From: Parashewanella tropica
GTDB taxonomy: Bacteria; Pseudomonadota; Gammaproteobacteria; Enterobacterales; Shewanellaceae
DNA: 64,000 nucleotides
NCBI RefSeq assembly: GCF_004358445.1
Contig: NZ_CP037951.1
Span: 2,653,501-2,717,500, forward strand
Direction: 5' to 3'
The notes beneath the pieces are model-generated. The model worked only from the letters and a program-made list of their open reading frames with translations, was not told where the DNA came from and did no database searches. Shown here piece by piece: positions 1-8,733 of this stretch. Each line of letters begins with the position of its first letter. Within the stretch, counting starts at the first letter, position 1. The position numbers and the translations under genes are program-made.

Positions 1-1217
1 TCCATGTTGCTGAGTTCATTAAAAGCCAGATCAATGTAGGTGTCTAACGAGTCTATATTTTTATGTCCCGTCCATTGCTGGAGTTCTAGCTTGAAAGTTT
101 CACTATTAAGTAGCGCCTTTCGAAACTCGTCTTTGTTAGCAATATCATGATGCAAAATCATGGCTTTGATTTTTTGTGTTATGTAGCCATGACGAAACAG
201 GTGCGCATGGCCTTGTTTCGTGCTAATGCCAGCAGCAACACACAACTCGCTTAATTCAGTCGTCAGGGTGTCTACTGCCAGCTTTTTCCCATTCTTATGG
301 TTAATTAGCAGGAAGCCGTGATCATTTGCTTTGCCGATAGTTCGGCGGATTATTCGACTTCGCACTCGCTTGATATACCACATCGACTGTTGAATAAAAG
401 CCCTTGGTACTGGAACTTCCCTTGGCTCGCCTCCTTTTACTGTCAGCATTGGGAGTAACGGAGCGCTACCTTCTTCCAAGTCTGCCTTTTCGATGTCCTC
501 AATACGTATATGAGAAACTTCATATCGACGTCCCCCAGTTTGCTCAAAACAGGCAATTAGGAGAGTTGTTCGGAGGCGTATTCCAAGGTCTTTTATTTTG
601 TTAGCTTCGTCTTTTAACTGTTTTACGACATCAAGGCTAATAGGGCTTTTCTTTCTAACAGGATCAGGTGTGGGAAAGCTGTCGTGATGCCAATAGCTGC
701 GATAAACAGGCTTACCCTTCTTGCTTTTGATTTTTAAGTTTTTCTTCTCTACATTGACGCTGCAATTCTTCTCGCCTAAAAACGTATCGTCAGAATGAAG
801 CTGACCGACACACTGTAAGAAGTCGATACAACGTCGACCGATCTTCAATACTTCATTTGCAGTTCGAACTTGCTCACAATAAACTCGCACCTGCAATGTA
901 TTAATGAACACCCTAAACCAATTGTCTGTTAGGTTAATTAGATCCATATTATTGTCATGACAGAATCGTAGCAGCGGACTGATATTTTTTGCATACTCAG
1001 CTATGGTTCCACCCCGATTACGACGGCTTTTTCCTTTTCTCCATTGCGCCAGCATATATGCGTTGGCTTCAAAACAGGGATAACCGTCAGGCCAATACAT
1101 CAAGGGAAGGTTTTGGGCATCTCGAGCAACTACATGACCAAATAAATCTACGTTTCTTGGCAATGTCGCCCCTTCTGGAAGGCGGCTAAACAGTTGCTTT
1201 CTGCGTCTACGAGCCAT
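1..1217 (-). CDS. tyrosine recombinase/integrase, 3' end beyond the window (partial)
   Basis: Open reading frame from ATG at 1217 with no stop down to base 1 (405 codons seen), so the C-terminus is missing. The catalytic set of a phage-integrase-type tyrosine recombinase is complete: box I arginine in GGRRYEVSHI (Arg230/231), HLFRH with His339 and Arg342, the GHK histidine His385, and the nucleophile Tyr394 in DTYID. The first 200 residues should hold the SAM-like core-binding domain; the N-terminus is very basic (MARRRRK). The start overlaps the stop of the upstream coiled-coil gene by 11 nt, implying translational coupling. It is probably an active strand-exchange enzyme of the element. Only a few residues after Tyr394 are visible, so the protein is close to complete here. 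Confidence 0.85.
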   Translation of the reverse strand, partial: MARRRRKQLFSRLPEGATLPRNVDLFGHVVARDAQNLPLMYWPDGYPCFEANAYMLAQWRKGKSRRNRGGTIAEYAKNISPLLRFCHDNNMDLINLTDNWFRVFINTLQVRVYCEQVRTANEVLKIGRRCIDFLQCVGQLHSDDTFLGEKNCSVNVEKKNLKIKSKKGKPVYRSYWHHDSFPTPDPVRKKSPISLDVVKQLKDEANKIKDLGIRLRTTLLIACFEQTGGRRYEVSHIRIEDIEKADLEEGSAPLLPMLTVKGGEPREVPVPRAFIQQSMWYIKRVRSRIIRRTIGKANDHGFLLINHKNGKKLAVDTLTTELSELCVAAGISTKQGHAHLFRHGYITQKIKAMILHHDIANKDEFRKALLNSETFKLELQQWTGHKNIDSLDTYIDLAFNELSNM

Positions 1218-1752
1218 TTTTAATAAGTTCTTGTACCAGCTTGCTGTTTTGAGAAAACGAGATTTGAGTGCTGACTTCTTTCATTTCTTTTGCGCATAGC
1301 GCTTTGGTAGTTGCATCACCTCGATTGGCATATTTTCGAGCTTTACTCATTAGCTCAACAACCAGACTGGTTAAGAGGACGTTATGCTGCTCCAGCTTCG
1401 TAATTTCTAATTCTTGCTCAGCCACGAGTTTTGCTAAACCTAATTTAGAGCTTTTATTGCTTGCTTCACGCTTCTCGCTATGTCCATTAATAGTCAAGAT
1501 AGCGCTCTTTCTGAGTTGTTCTAATCCTTCATAGCCATCTTCCAGAATCTCATCTGCTGCCGTTTTTAGAGTATTAAGAGCGCATGAGGTAATGCTAAGG
1601 CTAGCATTTTCATATTTAGCCAGTCTCCCTTGAGACTTTAAAGTTGCGATAAAATCTACGTCGGCTTCATAGCTTGAAGGCTCTGCAATTACACTTTTGA
1701 GCAGCTCGCTTGTTGCAACTACAGAGCGGGCATGCTTTTCATTAATCGCCAT
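1207..1752 (-). CDS. small coiled-coil protein of the recombinase operon
   Basis: 181 aa. I do not recognise a family with certainty. The first half is helical and polar; about residues 105-140 form a likely coiled coil (heptad-like KLVAEQELEITKLEQHNVLL). It lies between two recombinase genes and shares 11-nt overlaps with both neighbours. In Tn554 the third gene, tnpC, encodes a small helical accessory protein that affects insertion efficiency and orientation; by position, size and coiled coil this could be an analogue. GMT islands also carry a small third protein (GmtX), but I do not see the sequence signature I associate with it. The role as a recombination accessory or DNA-binding factor is inference from context only. 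Confidence 0.7.
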   Translation of the reverse strand: MAINEKHARSVVATSELLKSVIAEPSSYEADVDFIATLKSQGRLAKYENASLSITSCALNTLKTAADEILEDGYEGLEQLRKSAILTINGHSEKREASNKSSKLGLAKLVAEQELEITKLEQHNVLLTSLVVELMSKARKYANRGDATTKALCAKEMKEVSTQISFSQNSKLVQELIKNGS

Positions 1753-4036
1753 CTTTAATTTCCTCGACTTTCAAAACAAGGTGAATTTTTTGTACGGTTT
1801 CACCTTCATCATTTACGACATTGGCAAATGTTGGCTGAAGGTCAATCGTTCCGTCAGTAATCAACTCAAAAATGTCTTTCTCAATCTCGGTGCGAATTTC
1901 GCTCAGAGGTGGCTCCGTTTTAATTACACCATCGTCAATCTCATCTTCTAGTAGTTCCGCAACTTCTTCCAATGACTGAATTTGTATATCTCTCACCCCA
2001 AAGCGATTTTTCAGGATCTCACGCAGACTCTCAATATTCTCGATTTCATCACGGTTAATGCCATGCACCAGCGTTTCAGCTTTTACACTGCGTAAAACTA
2101 AGCCCGGCGTTAATTCTGTAATATAGTGGTATAAGTGCTCAGCATCAGTATGACCCAAGAAATAGCGAAGCGTATCAAGACCCGCAAAACCGCTTCCCCA
2201 AAAAAAAGCCATCGCAAAGAAACGTCTCAACTGATGTTGCCGAATATAGTATCGGTAAACCTCGCCATCGCTCATACGAACAACCTTTGTCTGGAAGTAA
2301 TCCGAGAACGTATCTAACGAGCGATAGTATTGGGCTTTGGTATCGATTGTCATAACGGTCGCTAACCTTTTATCAACTTGAAACAGCAGGCCGTCACTAA
2401 CTTTCACTGCACCCGAGTTCACCAACCGCTCTCTAAACTGCTGTAGCGTCCATACAAGCTTTGCACCAGATAATATGATGGGGCGTGCCAGCTCTTCACG
2501 CTCTTCGCCTTCACCTGACTTAGAATTCTCAAAGACCAGCGAAAAGCTGGTATTTTCATTTTCAGCCAGATAAGGATTTTTATTGGGCACCAAGCAGTCA
2601 TGCTTAAGCCCGTACAGCTCATTTACTCTTCGAGCCATCATAGCCCCAATAATGATTTGAACACTTCCCAGCAACACTTCATATAGCTCGCCCAAGCCCT
2701 CATTAGCTCTGAGTCTTTGAAAATAATCTTCTGGAACCAAGCGGGCGTCCTTTTCATCCGAGATACGCCAGCCCTTAACACCTAATTCTTGCAATTTCGG
2801 ACTGGTTACACGCTTCGCAGCATTGTTTCTATCAATATATCGTTGACTTCTAGTGCTAGTTATTTTCGGTTGATATTCAAGAAATTGAGCAACCGAATCC
2901 AAGATGTCACCAGCATATTTGTAGAAAAACTCAAATGCATTTTTTAACGATTCAAAAACGACATTGGCTGGTAATGTACGATGACGCCCCACCTTTACAA
3001 CAGAAAGTAACTCTTTAACTCCCTTCCAGTCCAGTTCGGCAACACTTTCAACTGGTACTCCTCCCTCAATTAATGCTAGTGAACGAAATAGCCCCAAATA
3101 AAGCCGATACTGCTGTTCCACCATTCCTTCACCTTCTTTTGTTGATGTTGGAACTCTACGATATTCAGTTCCAACCTCACTTGGCATAATCCTTAATTCA
3201 GGATAAGTGGGAATAATTATGCTCATTCCTTGTAGGGTGTTTCGCAATATGTTTTTTCTGAAAAGTATGTTGCTAACTCCGCGATCAACAGGGGAACTAT
3301 GAAGTTTGCAGTAAGCCCCCTGATTTAACAGCCATACTCTTGCCTTCACAATTTGTTCGTAACTTAAAGGTAGACTCTGCACTCTTGGAACATCAACAAT
3401 TGTAGGGTATTTTTCACGGGCATCAGCTATATCGAACTCTGAAACAGTCTGAATTTGTGTAGCTAAGAAACTGCTAACTTGGTTTGAGAAGTCATAGATT
3501 CCATCTACAACGCCACTCTGTATCGTTGTTAGCAGAGATAAGGCGTCGTTTCTGTTAATAAGTGATAAGCCATGCTCAGCAATATTGAAGTGCTTGGCTC
3601 TTATCAGTAGCATATCTAAGATGTGTAAACCTTGAATAATCTTCCTTTTCGCAAGACTAGTAGCAAGACTTCGTCCACCACAATATCGAGGATGGTTCAA
3701 GGTGCATAACCAATATTTCATTGCATCTAAAGTTTCTCGATGCTTGCCTGAGGTCAGTAACTCACCATCATTTAGCTTAACGTTAAAGTCTATTATTTTT
3801 TCTATTTTGCCAAACTTGCACTTCCAAACGGGCTCTTTGAAGTCGTTCTTAAGCCAGCTCGGCTCTCGGGCTGGGTCAATATATGAGGGGACAGCCTTAT
3901 GAAGAAGCTTGTTGTAAAAGTCGCTACGCTGCTCAAATGACATACTTACCGCTATTTTTTGAGCTTCGACCAACTCTTCCTGCGACATGTTGCCTATCTC
4001 TTTTTCTCCGTTATCGACAGCTAATTTAAGCGACAT
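1742..4036 (-). CDS. large tyrosine recombinase (764 aa) with full catalytic set
   Basis: 764 aa, about twice the size of a typical phage integrase. The C-terminal half carries a complete tyrosine recombinase signature: ARRVNELYGLKHD (Arg469/470, box I), HQLRRFF (His601, Arg604), LGHTDAEHLYHY (His629, nucleophile Tyr638). About 120 residues follow the tyrosine, acidic and probably helical. The N-terminal 400 residues are unfamiliar and may hold the core-binding region plus an extra DNA- or protein-binding part. The ATG overlaps the upstream stop by 11 nt (ATGTCGCTTAA) and its own stop overlaps the next start in the same way. Probably works with the second recombinase (1-1217) during integration and excision. 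Large integrases of this type occur in GMT-like and other gammaproteobacterial islands. Confidence 0.8.
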   Translation of the reverse strand: MSLKLAVDNGEKEIGNMSQEELVEAQKIAVSMSFEQRSDFYNKLLHKAVPSYIDPAREPSWLKNDFKEPVWKCKFGKIEKIIDFNVKLNDGELLTSGKHRETLDAMKYWLCTLNHPRYCGGRSLATSLAKRKIIQGLHILDMLLIRAKHFNIAEHGLSLINRNDALSLLTTIQSGVVDGIYDFSNQVSSFLATQIQTVSEFDIADAREKYPTIVDVPRVQSLPLSYEQIVKARVWLLNQGAYCKLHSSPVDRGVSNILFRKNILRNTLQGMSIIIPTYPELRIMPSEVGTEYRRVPTSTKEGEGMVEQQYRLYLGLFRSLALIEGGVPVESVAELDWKGVKELLSVVKVGRHRTLPANVVFESLKNAFEFFYKYAGDILDSVAQFLEYQPKITSTRSQRYIDRNNAAKRVTSPKLQELGVKGWRISDEKDARLVPEDYFQRLRANEGLGELYEVLLGSVQIIIGAMMARRVNELYGLKHDCLVPNKNPYLAENENTSFSLVFENSKSGEGEEREELARPIILSGAKLVWTLQQFRERLVNSGAVKVSDGLLFQVDKRLATVMTIDTKAQYYRSLDTFSDYFQTKVVRMSDGEVYRYYIRQHQLRRFFAMAFFWGSGFAGLDTLRYFLGHTDAEHLYHYITELTPGLVLRSVKAETLVHGINRDEIENIESLREILKNRFGVRDIQIQSLEEVAELLEDEIDDGVIKTEPPLSEIRTEIEKDIFELITDGTIDLQPTFANVVNDEGETVQKIHLVLKVEEIKDGD

Positions 4037-6356
4037 AGACAGCTTCCGCTAATTTATCCTTGGGAAAAGGTTTTTTGCTCGCTTCTTCAAGAGCTCCAAC
4101 GAGCTCTCTGGAATAGCTTTCACTGGTTTTAATATGAGAAAGAACAAACTTTGATGTTTCATACCACTGGGATGCAACAGATGTAAATCTTTGTGATTCA
4201 CTGGCATTTTCTACCAAATCTACAAGGGTGCTCATCACTGACAAAACAGGCACAGAGACGGGAATAATTGCTTCGATGCCTATATCGCTGTTGCCTGCAC
4301 TGCCAGTTTTACACTTGAGTGGCAAGTCGGAAATCTTACCTGCTGCTAAGTATTCTGGCAGAGGTTTTAGCTGATGATGGCGTAGAAAGTCATCAAGTTC
4401 TTTTTCGCTAAAATCGACAGCTTCAAACAGGTAGTCACTCTCCTTCATAGCTTCATACACGAGTGCATTCTGAAAAATACGAACCCATCTATCTTGAAAA
4501 TAGCGCAAAATGGGAGTAGGTAGATAATGGCTCAGCAGCTTTGGTTGATAGCTTTCATGCCCTAACGCTTCACTCATGGCCTTAGTGCTTTTAGTTTTTA
4601 GGTAAACTAACACGGCACGACTTGCTCGAAATGAAGAGACTGAGAGATTTCTAAAAATCGAACCAGCTCTTTCCGTATCCGTAATAGAAGAAGGCTCAAG
4701 GATTTTTTTGCCCAGCTCTGACTTTCGCATTTCTTCTCGATTACAGTTGATAATATTAGTCACTCTGCCAGGAGCCATAAATCCTCGTGCTTTTATTAGC
4801 ATGTACTTATAATCGCCGTTCCCTTGATCTTTCAGCGCCTTTCTTGCATCAGATGTTAACGTGATGATGTCTCGAACTAACTGTATTGATGTCTCATTCA
4901 GAATGATTTTTTGCTCCGCTAACAAGGCCCCTCTGCGAAACTTATAGCTAGTTGCAATGTATGAAGCGCCGCTCTGTACAAAGCCATACTCTTTGTCGTT
5001 GTCATTGTAGAGCCGCCAGTTTTCCAGCCAGCTTTGTGTGATCTCTGAATGCTCGTTAATCAGCAGGTAGAAAAAAGGATACAACGTATACGGTGCAATG
5101 ATAGCGTATTCGGTGATAAAATCCTTATCGGTCTTCAGGTAACCGGCGACATCATTTGTCTTTCTGTATTTTATTGCCTCGTAAGTTGCGCACTGATTCT
5201 CTGGCAAGCGCATATCAACGAAGCCAGGATGCCCAGGATATGTCCCTTTTGCATCACCAAGCTTTACCTTGCCGACTTTAGCAAGGTTTTTACGTTTATG
5301 AAATCTGGCCATTGTTTCTCTTCTAAGCTCTTGGCAAGCTGAAACAACATGGGAGAAATCATTATCAATGCTTTCCAGCAGTGCTTCAATTGCTTGATCA
5401 TCAGAGTAAGAAATAGGGATGTGGGTAATCAGCTTATTGTTGAAAGCGTTTCCTTGCTCATCAACCGCTTTATTAGTATTCGCATGCGTTGAGCTGGTCT
5501 TAAATAGTGGAGCAAACAACTCATAGCTTGGTTCCGACCAGATACCGGGTTTGATAAACAACTCTTTTATCAGCTTAACTTTTCGATCTTTCCATTGTTC
5601 GTAAAAGCTGACCATACTTCTATTAGACGCTTTAACTGATAGTTTTTGTGCAGCAAAAAGATGCTCTACAAACCTATTTATTTTGGTGAACGATCCGGCA
5701 TCTTCAAAGTCTTCTCTGGTAAGGCAGAAGTCAAGAATAGTTTCTGACAGTCGAGCAAAACCATCTGCATGAGCTCGGACTGTTTTGGTACTGTATTTTA
5801 GGCTATGGGTAAGGACGGCATCATATAGCTGATCAGTTAACTCTTCACCGTATCGCAGATAGAAGTCATGCAGTGGCCATGCTACTTCTTCGCCTGATTT
5901 CGTTTTTGCTTTCCAGCCTTCGTAGAGCTTGTATGCTTTTGTATCTTTCTCCAATGCAGCATATTCCTTACGGCAATAAGAAATATCCTCTGTTTCATAA
6001 GTTGTTTTCGTGGCAGGAAACTCAGGCATAACAAGACCATTGACTTCACAGATGCCTTTAAGTGCGGCACGGAGCTTGTATACCATTTTATTGCTGGTAA
6101 TAGGGGTGTACTTCATCTCATGGTAAATGAAGCCTGCAAAGCATCTGACAATGTGTGTCTGATCTTGGTTGAACGATAAATAGCTCAGCGTTTGACCGGT
6201 GCAGTGCAGAAACACAGAGAATAGCTTGATTGCCAATGTTGTATCTTCTTGCTGGCGTGCACTCAGCCCTTTGATGTGTTGCTCAAGCATCCCTTGCAAG
6301 CTCTTATCAAGCACTGGCGGTGTAGGAAGGTACTTTAAACCATTGGTATGGATCAT
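4026..6356 (-). CDS. large recombinase-like protein with degenerate catalytic site
   Basis: 776 aa from the ATG at 6356, which has an AGGA Shine-Dalgarno 7 nt upstream; a TTG at 6410 would add 18 residues but sits inside an inverted repeat, so I prefer the ATG. The C-terminal part resembles the integrase fold: LGHESYQPKLLSHYLP supplies GH and a candidate Tyr611. The box I arginine appears replaced (NEHSEITQSW), and the HxxR motif reads SSFRAS, with serine for histidine. It may therefore be a non-catalytic or weakly active partner in a multi-recombinase complex. First gene of the operon, so its promoter should lie in 6360-6500. Function beyond recombinase-related is inference. Confidence 0.7.
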   Translation of the reverse strand: MIHTNGLKYLPTPPVLDKSLQGMLEQHIKGLSARQQEDTTLAIKLFSVFLHCTGQTLSYLSFNQDQTHIVRCFAGFIYHEMKYTPITSNKMVYKLRAALKGICEVNGLVMPEFPATKTTYETEDISYCRKEYAALEKDTKAYKLYEGWKAKTKSGEEVAWPLHDFYLRYGEELTDQLYDAVLTHSLKYSTKTVRAHADGFARLSETILDFCLTREDFEDAGSFTKINRFVEHLFAAQKLSVKASNRSMVSFYEQWKDRKVKLIKELFIKPGIWSEPSYELFAPLFKTSSTHANTNKAVDEQGNAFNNKLITHIPISYSDDQAIEALLESIDNDFSHVVSACQELRRETMARFHKRKNLAKVGKVKLGDAKGTYPGHPGFVDMRLPENQCATYEAIKYRKTNDVAGYLKTDKDFITEYAIIAPYTLYPFFYLLINEHSEITQSWLENWRLYNDNDKEYGFVQSGASYIATSYKFRRGALLAEQKIILNETSIQLVRDIITLTSDARKALKDQGNGDYKYMLIKARGFMAPGRVTNIINCNREEMRKSELGKKILEPSSITDTERAGSIFRNLSVSSFRASRAVLVYLKTKSTKAMSEALGHESYQPKLLSHYLPTPILRYFQDRWVRIFQNALVYEAMKESDYLFEAVDFSEKELDDFLRHHQLKPLPEYLAAGKISDLPLKCKTGSAGNSDIGIEAIIPVSVPVLSVMSTLVDLVENASESQRFTSVASQWYETSKFVLSHIKTSESYSRELVGALEEASKKPFPKDKLAEAVYVA

Positions 6357-6401
6357 TCGACATTCCTGTTGGTTTCTTTGTTGCCGAACAGTATGAGGAT
6401 A

Positions 6402-6494
6402 TTTTGACAATTATCAAATTAAATTTGTCAAGGATTAATAGCTATATACTGCTATCAAATAAGGTGTGATACTTATTTCGGGCAATTTTGACAA
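6402..6494. promoter_or_regulatory. repeated TTGACAA heptamers at the element end
   Basis: Three copies of TTGACAA lie between the first recombinase gene and the target-gene junction: 6404-6410 and 6488-6494 on the plus strand, and 6425-6431 inverted (TTGTCAA). The first and inverted copies form a spaced palindrome. A shorter inverted repeat, ATAGC/GCTAT, lies at about 6439-6455. Such arrays next to an attachment site usually serve as arm-type recombinase sites or as an operator for the recombinase operon. Which of these applies is inference. Confidence 0.4.
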
Positions 6495-6503
6495 AAAGAT
6501 GAA

Positions 6504-6623
6504 TTAGGAAAACACTACTCCCATATGGCCTTCATCTACGGTATAAAATGAGCTGGACACAGCCAAAATGACAACGGCTCCAACAGCAATCTTAATAGCG
6601 CTTCCTGCCGATAATTTATTCAT
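6504..6623 (-). pseudogene. SPFH/prohibitin-type membrane protein gene cut by the element (5' fragment)
   Basis: Starts at ATG 6623 with a near-perfect Shine-Dalgarno (AAGGAGT, 8 nt upstream) and gives 39 residues before a stop. The N-terminus is a membrane anchor (about residues 9-25) followed by FYTVDEGHMGVV, typical of the start of the SPFH domain in prohibitin/HflC-like proteins, where a phenylalanine-glycine and a long domain normally follow. Here the frame ends at once (TTTTCC-TAA) where element DNA begins. The rest of the gene is expected at the element's other end, left of the window. SPFH proteins organise membrane microdomains and proteases; this copy should be inactive unless the element excises or restores a frame. 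Confidence 0.7.
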
Positions 6624-6731
6624 TATTTCTACTCCTTTCTTATTTTAAGATCAGAGCACTTTATCAATAAAAAACAAATACACAACAATAAAAAACAAAG
6701 AAGACTCGTTATTGTAAATGTCGTTTAAGTA

Positions 6732-7643
6732 TCACTTACCTTTTCTCTTATAACGCTTCAACATTGTCTCATTACCTTTTATCCCCCCCTGATGTAAATA
6801 GATTATGGCTTCGCTATCAAATGAACTAATGTGCTGTTGAAGCGTAATTAAACCCACAGGGTCGTATAGTAATTCAAATTCAATACCCGAAGAACTTGCC
6901 ATTTGCCACATTTCATAACACTCAGAATATAGCTTGCCAAAGTGGTACTTTTTATCAGGGCTGACGATTAGGGGAAAAGCGCTATCTTCTGTAGCTAACA
7001 TTTGAAACTGCTTTTGTAAGTATGCAGCATCACCAACTACAGGGCATGTTACAACCTGAATACTTGCAGTGCATTGGTCAAAATATTCATTTAAATAAAA
7101 TGCTGTTGTACCCGTTCCTGAAGGCAGAAATATTGTGGCAGACTCTATTTTATTTGCAGCACACCAAACCTCTATTTCTTGAGCTAATATATGCACGCCA
7201 AAACGAGCAAATTCACAGCGCCCACCTTCAGGCACCAATAACATTGAGGTTTCAGCTTCACATTCTTGCTCTAACCATAATTGCTTTTCATCAGCAGATA
7301 ATTTCAAATCTGAAGGAAATTCTATAATCTGTGCCCCTTTTTCAAGCGCGCCAGCATAATTGCCTACTGGGTTTTCTTTTAAATGAGCGGGAATACGATC
7401 AACATAAAATTTGAATTGCCAGTTTTTTAACTCAGCCAAACACGCTAGTGACCATAAAGAGTTTGCTTGGCATGAGCCATAACCCACCAGCGTTTTAACT
7501 TGAGGAAACTCATTAGCGAGAAAGTAATGAAACTTGCGGGCTTTATTGCCACTAAATTCCTGATGGAGTAAATCGTCACGCTTGATGAACAATTTACGTT
7601 CAAATAAGTCAATGGCAGTAATAGGGCTTTGGGTTAATTTCAT
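6732..7643 (-). CDS. PLP-dependent enzyme, ACC deaminase/D-cysteine desulfhydrase family
   Basis: 303 aa from ATG 7643 (a TTG directly before it is less likely). The segment KRDDLLHQEFSGNKARKF holds the SGNKxRK motif, whose lysine binds pyridoxal phosphate as a Schiff base in the fold-type II family of 1-aminocyclopropane-1-carboxylate deaminase and D-cysteine desulfhydrase. A glycine-rich phosphate loop follows (PSGTGTTAFYL, near residue 175). Cytoplasmic. Substrate cannot be read from sequence; small amino acids such as D-cysteine are plausible. The gene stands alone, facing away from yccF, and ends about 110 bp from the disrupted SPFH gene. Confidence 0.75.
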   Translation of the reverse strand: MKLTQSPITAIDLFERKLFIKRDDLLHQEFSGNKARKFHYFLANEFPQVKTLVGYGSCQANSLWSLACLAELKNWQFKFYVDRIPAHLKENPVGNYAGALEKGAQIIEFPSDLKLSADEKQLWLEQECEAETSMLLVPEGGRCEFARFGVHILAQEIEVWCAANKIESATIFLPSGTGTTAFYLNEYFDQCTASIQVVTCPVVGDAAYLQKQFQMLATEDSAFPLIVSPDKKYHFGKLYSECYEMWQMASSSGIEFELLYDPVGLITLQQHISSFDSEAIIYLHQGGIKGNETMLKRYKRKGK

Positions 7644-7786
7644 CAATGTTTAGTTATTATGACTAACTGAGCAAAGCTATATTCTACCTCAAACCCTCTA
7701 TTAAGCGTAAAATTAGGTACTTATCATCTTGGCACATTAACTGCTTTACCTAATTTAGAAATATTTTAAAAAGGTAAATAGCTCCT

Positions 7787-8197
7787 ATGTCTGTATTACG
7801 ATTAATCTTTAACATTGCTTGGTTCGTTATGGGTGGTTTTTTAATGGGCTTAGCATGGTGGTTAGCTGGACTGATTTGTTTTATAAGTATTATCGGAATT
7901 CCTTTTGGTCGTGCCTGTTTTGTCATTGGTGAAATGGCTTTTTGGCCTTTTGGAAATGAGCAAACTAATCGTCGTAACGTAAAAGGCTTTGAAGATATTG
8001 GTACAGGAGTGCTTGGCACAATTGGTAATGTTATTTGGTTCTTATGCTTTGGTATTTGGCTGGCTATTGGTCACTTAACTCACGCCCTAGCCTGCTTTAT
8101 CACCATTATTGGTATACCTTTTGGTATCGCCCATTTAAAGCTAGCGCTTCTGACATTAGCTCCCATCGGGCAAACGGTTGTCCCAAAGCGCGTTTAA
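7787..8197 (+). CDS. yccF: YccF-family inner-membrane protein
   Basis: 136 aa with two related halves, each with a hydrophobic stretch and an IIGIPFG motif (about residues 40-46 and 104-110), as in the YccF domain family. About four membrane segments are expected in the inner membrane. E. coli YccF is of similar length (148 aa) and has no firm function. RBS is weak (AAAAAGGTAAATAGCTCCTATG). Single gene; the next gene converges on it with an 18-bp gap. Confidence 0.85.
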   Translation: MSVLRLIFNIAWFVMGGFLMGLAWWLAGLICFISIIGIPFGRACFVIGEMAFWPFGNEQTNRRNVKGFEDIGTGVLGTIGNVIWFLCFGIWLAIGHLTHALACFITIIGIPFGIAHLKLALLTLAPIGQTVVPKRV

Positions 8198-8215
8198 TTA
8201 TTAGGGCATTTCCAA

Positions 8216-8733
8216 TTAAATTTCAATATGCCGTTTCAGCCGAAAAATTGTAAGTTCGATTTTTTCATCATTATTTATCTTACAGCGCGCTCCATTTAGC
8301 TCGACCACTCTGGTTAATGGCTGAGCGATGCCATAGGCAGCGACGTAAAACAAACACATGGGCGTGGGAGACTCATGCTGCTGACCATCTTGAGGTTGAT
8401 ACACCATTGAGAACAACATGCCAGTATCGAAGTTTTCATTTTTTCCTAGCTGATGACCTACACTGAGCCCTTGAGTTGGATCAATGATCACACCTGTTAC
8501 TTGTTGCTGTTTCTGACTGACATCGTACCGGGCTCAATTTGATTAATCGGAGTACATTGATCATCAAGATTCACAACATTGGCAATTTCATTTAAATGCT
8601 CCACTTGAACTAACCAATTACCTTTTTTAGTTGTGAACTTCATCTCATTGTGAACTCCACAGGGCAGATCTTTAGCAAAACAATTGAATGACAAAAGTGC
8701 CGGTAATATAGTTAACCAGACAAAACGTTTCAT
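8216..8733 (-). pseudogene. secreted hypothetical protein, frameshifted
   Basis: Two frames join into one protein. The first runs from ATG 8733 (RBS AGGGAGA, 7 nt upstream) with a signal peptide ending ...NCFA and continues to NQIEPG, then falls into an out-of-frame tail and stops near 8500. The second frame continues with YDVSQKQQQVTGVIIDPTQG and runs to 8216. One missing base near 8525-8530 would give a single periplasmic or secreted protein of about 170 aa. No family recognised; a few cysteines could form disulphides. It may be a real pseudogene, a recent mutation or a sequencing error; sequence alone does not decide. No slippery heptamer is evident, so programmed frameshifting is unlikely. 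Confidence 0.6.

Larger units (their letters stand above)
1..6503 (-). mobile_element. right-hand end of an integrative element (four-gene recombinase module)
   Basis: Four leftward genes form one tight operon of recombinase-type proteins. Just right of them a host gene is cut after 39 codons (6504-6623), so the element's right boundary lies at about 6495-6510. The left end and any cargo are outside the window. Multi-recombinase modules are known from Tn554 (TnpA/TnpB/TnpC), RIT elements and gamma-mobile-trio (GMT) islands of Vibrio and relatives; the last often carry defence genes. This module has the same flavour, but two very large proteins plus one mid-sized recombinase and a small coiled-coil protein do not match any of these exactly as I remember them, so the family is left open. 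Confidence 0.65.

Noticed and set aside
6357-6410. TTG start at 6410 for the first recombinase gene
   Set aside because: The TTG lies inside the inverted TTGACAA repeat and the ATG at 6356 has a well-placed Shine-Dalgarno.
7750-8019. Reading frame antisense to yccF
   Set aside because: Lies wholly under a well-supported gene and has the composition of a shadow frame.
8497-8530. Programmed frameshift joining the two frames at 8.5 kb
   Set aside because: No slippery heptamer or downstream pseudoknot is evident; mutation or sequence error is simpler.
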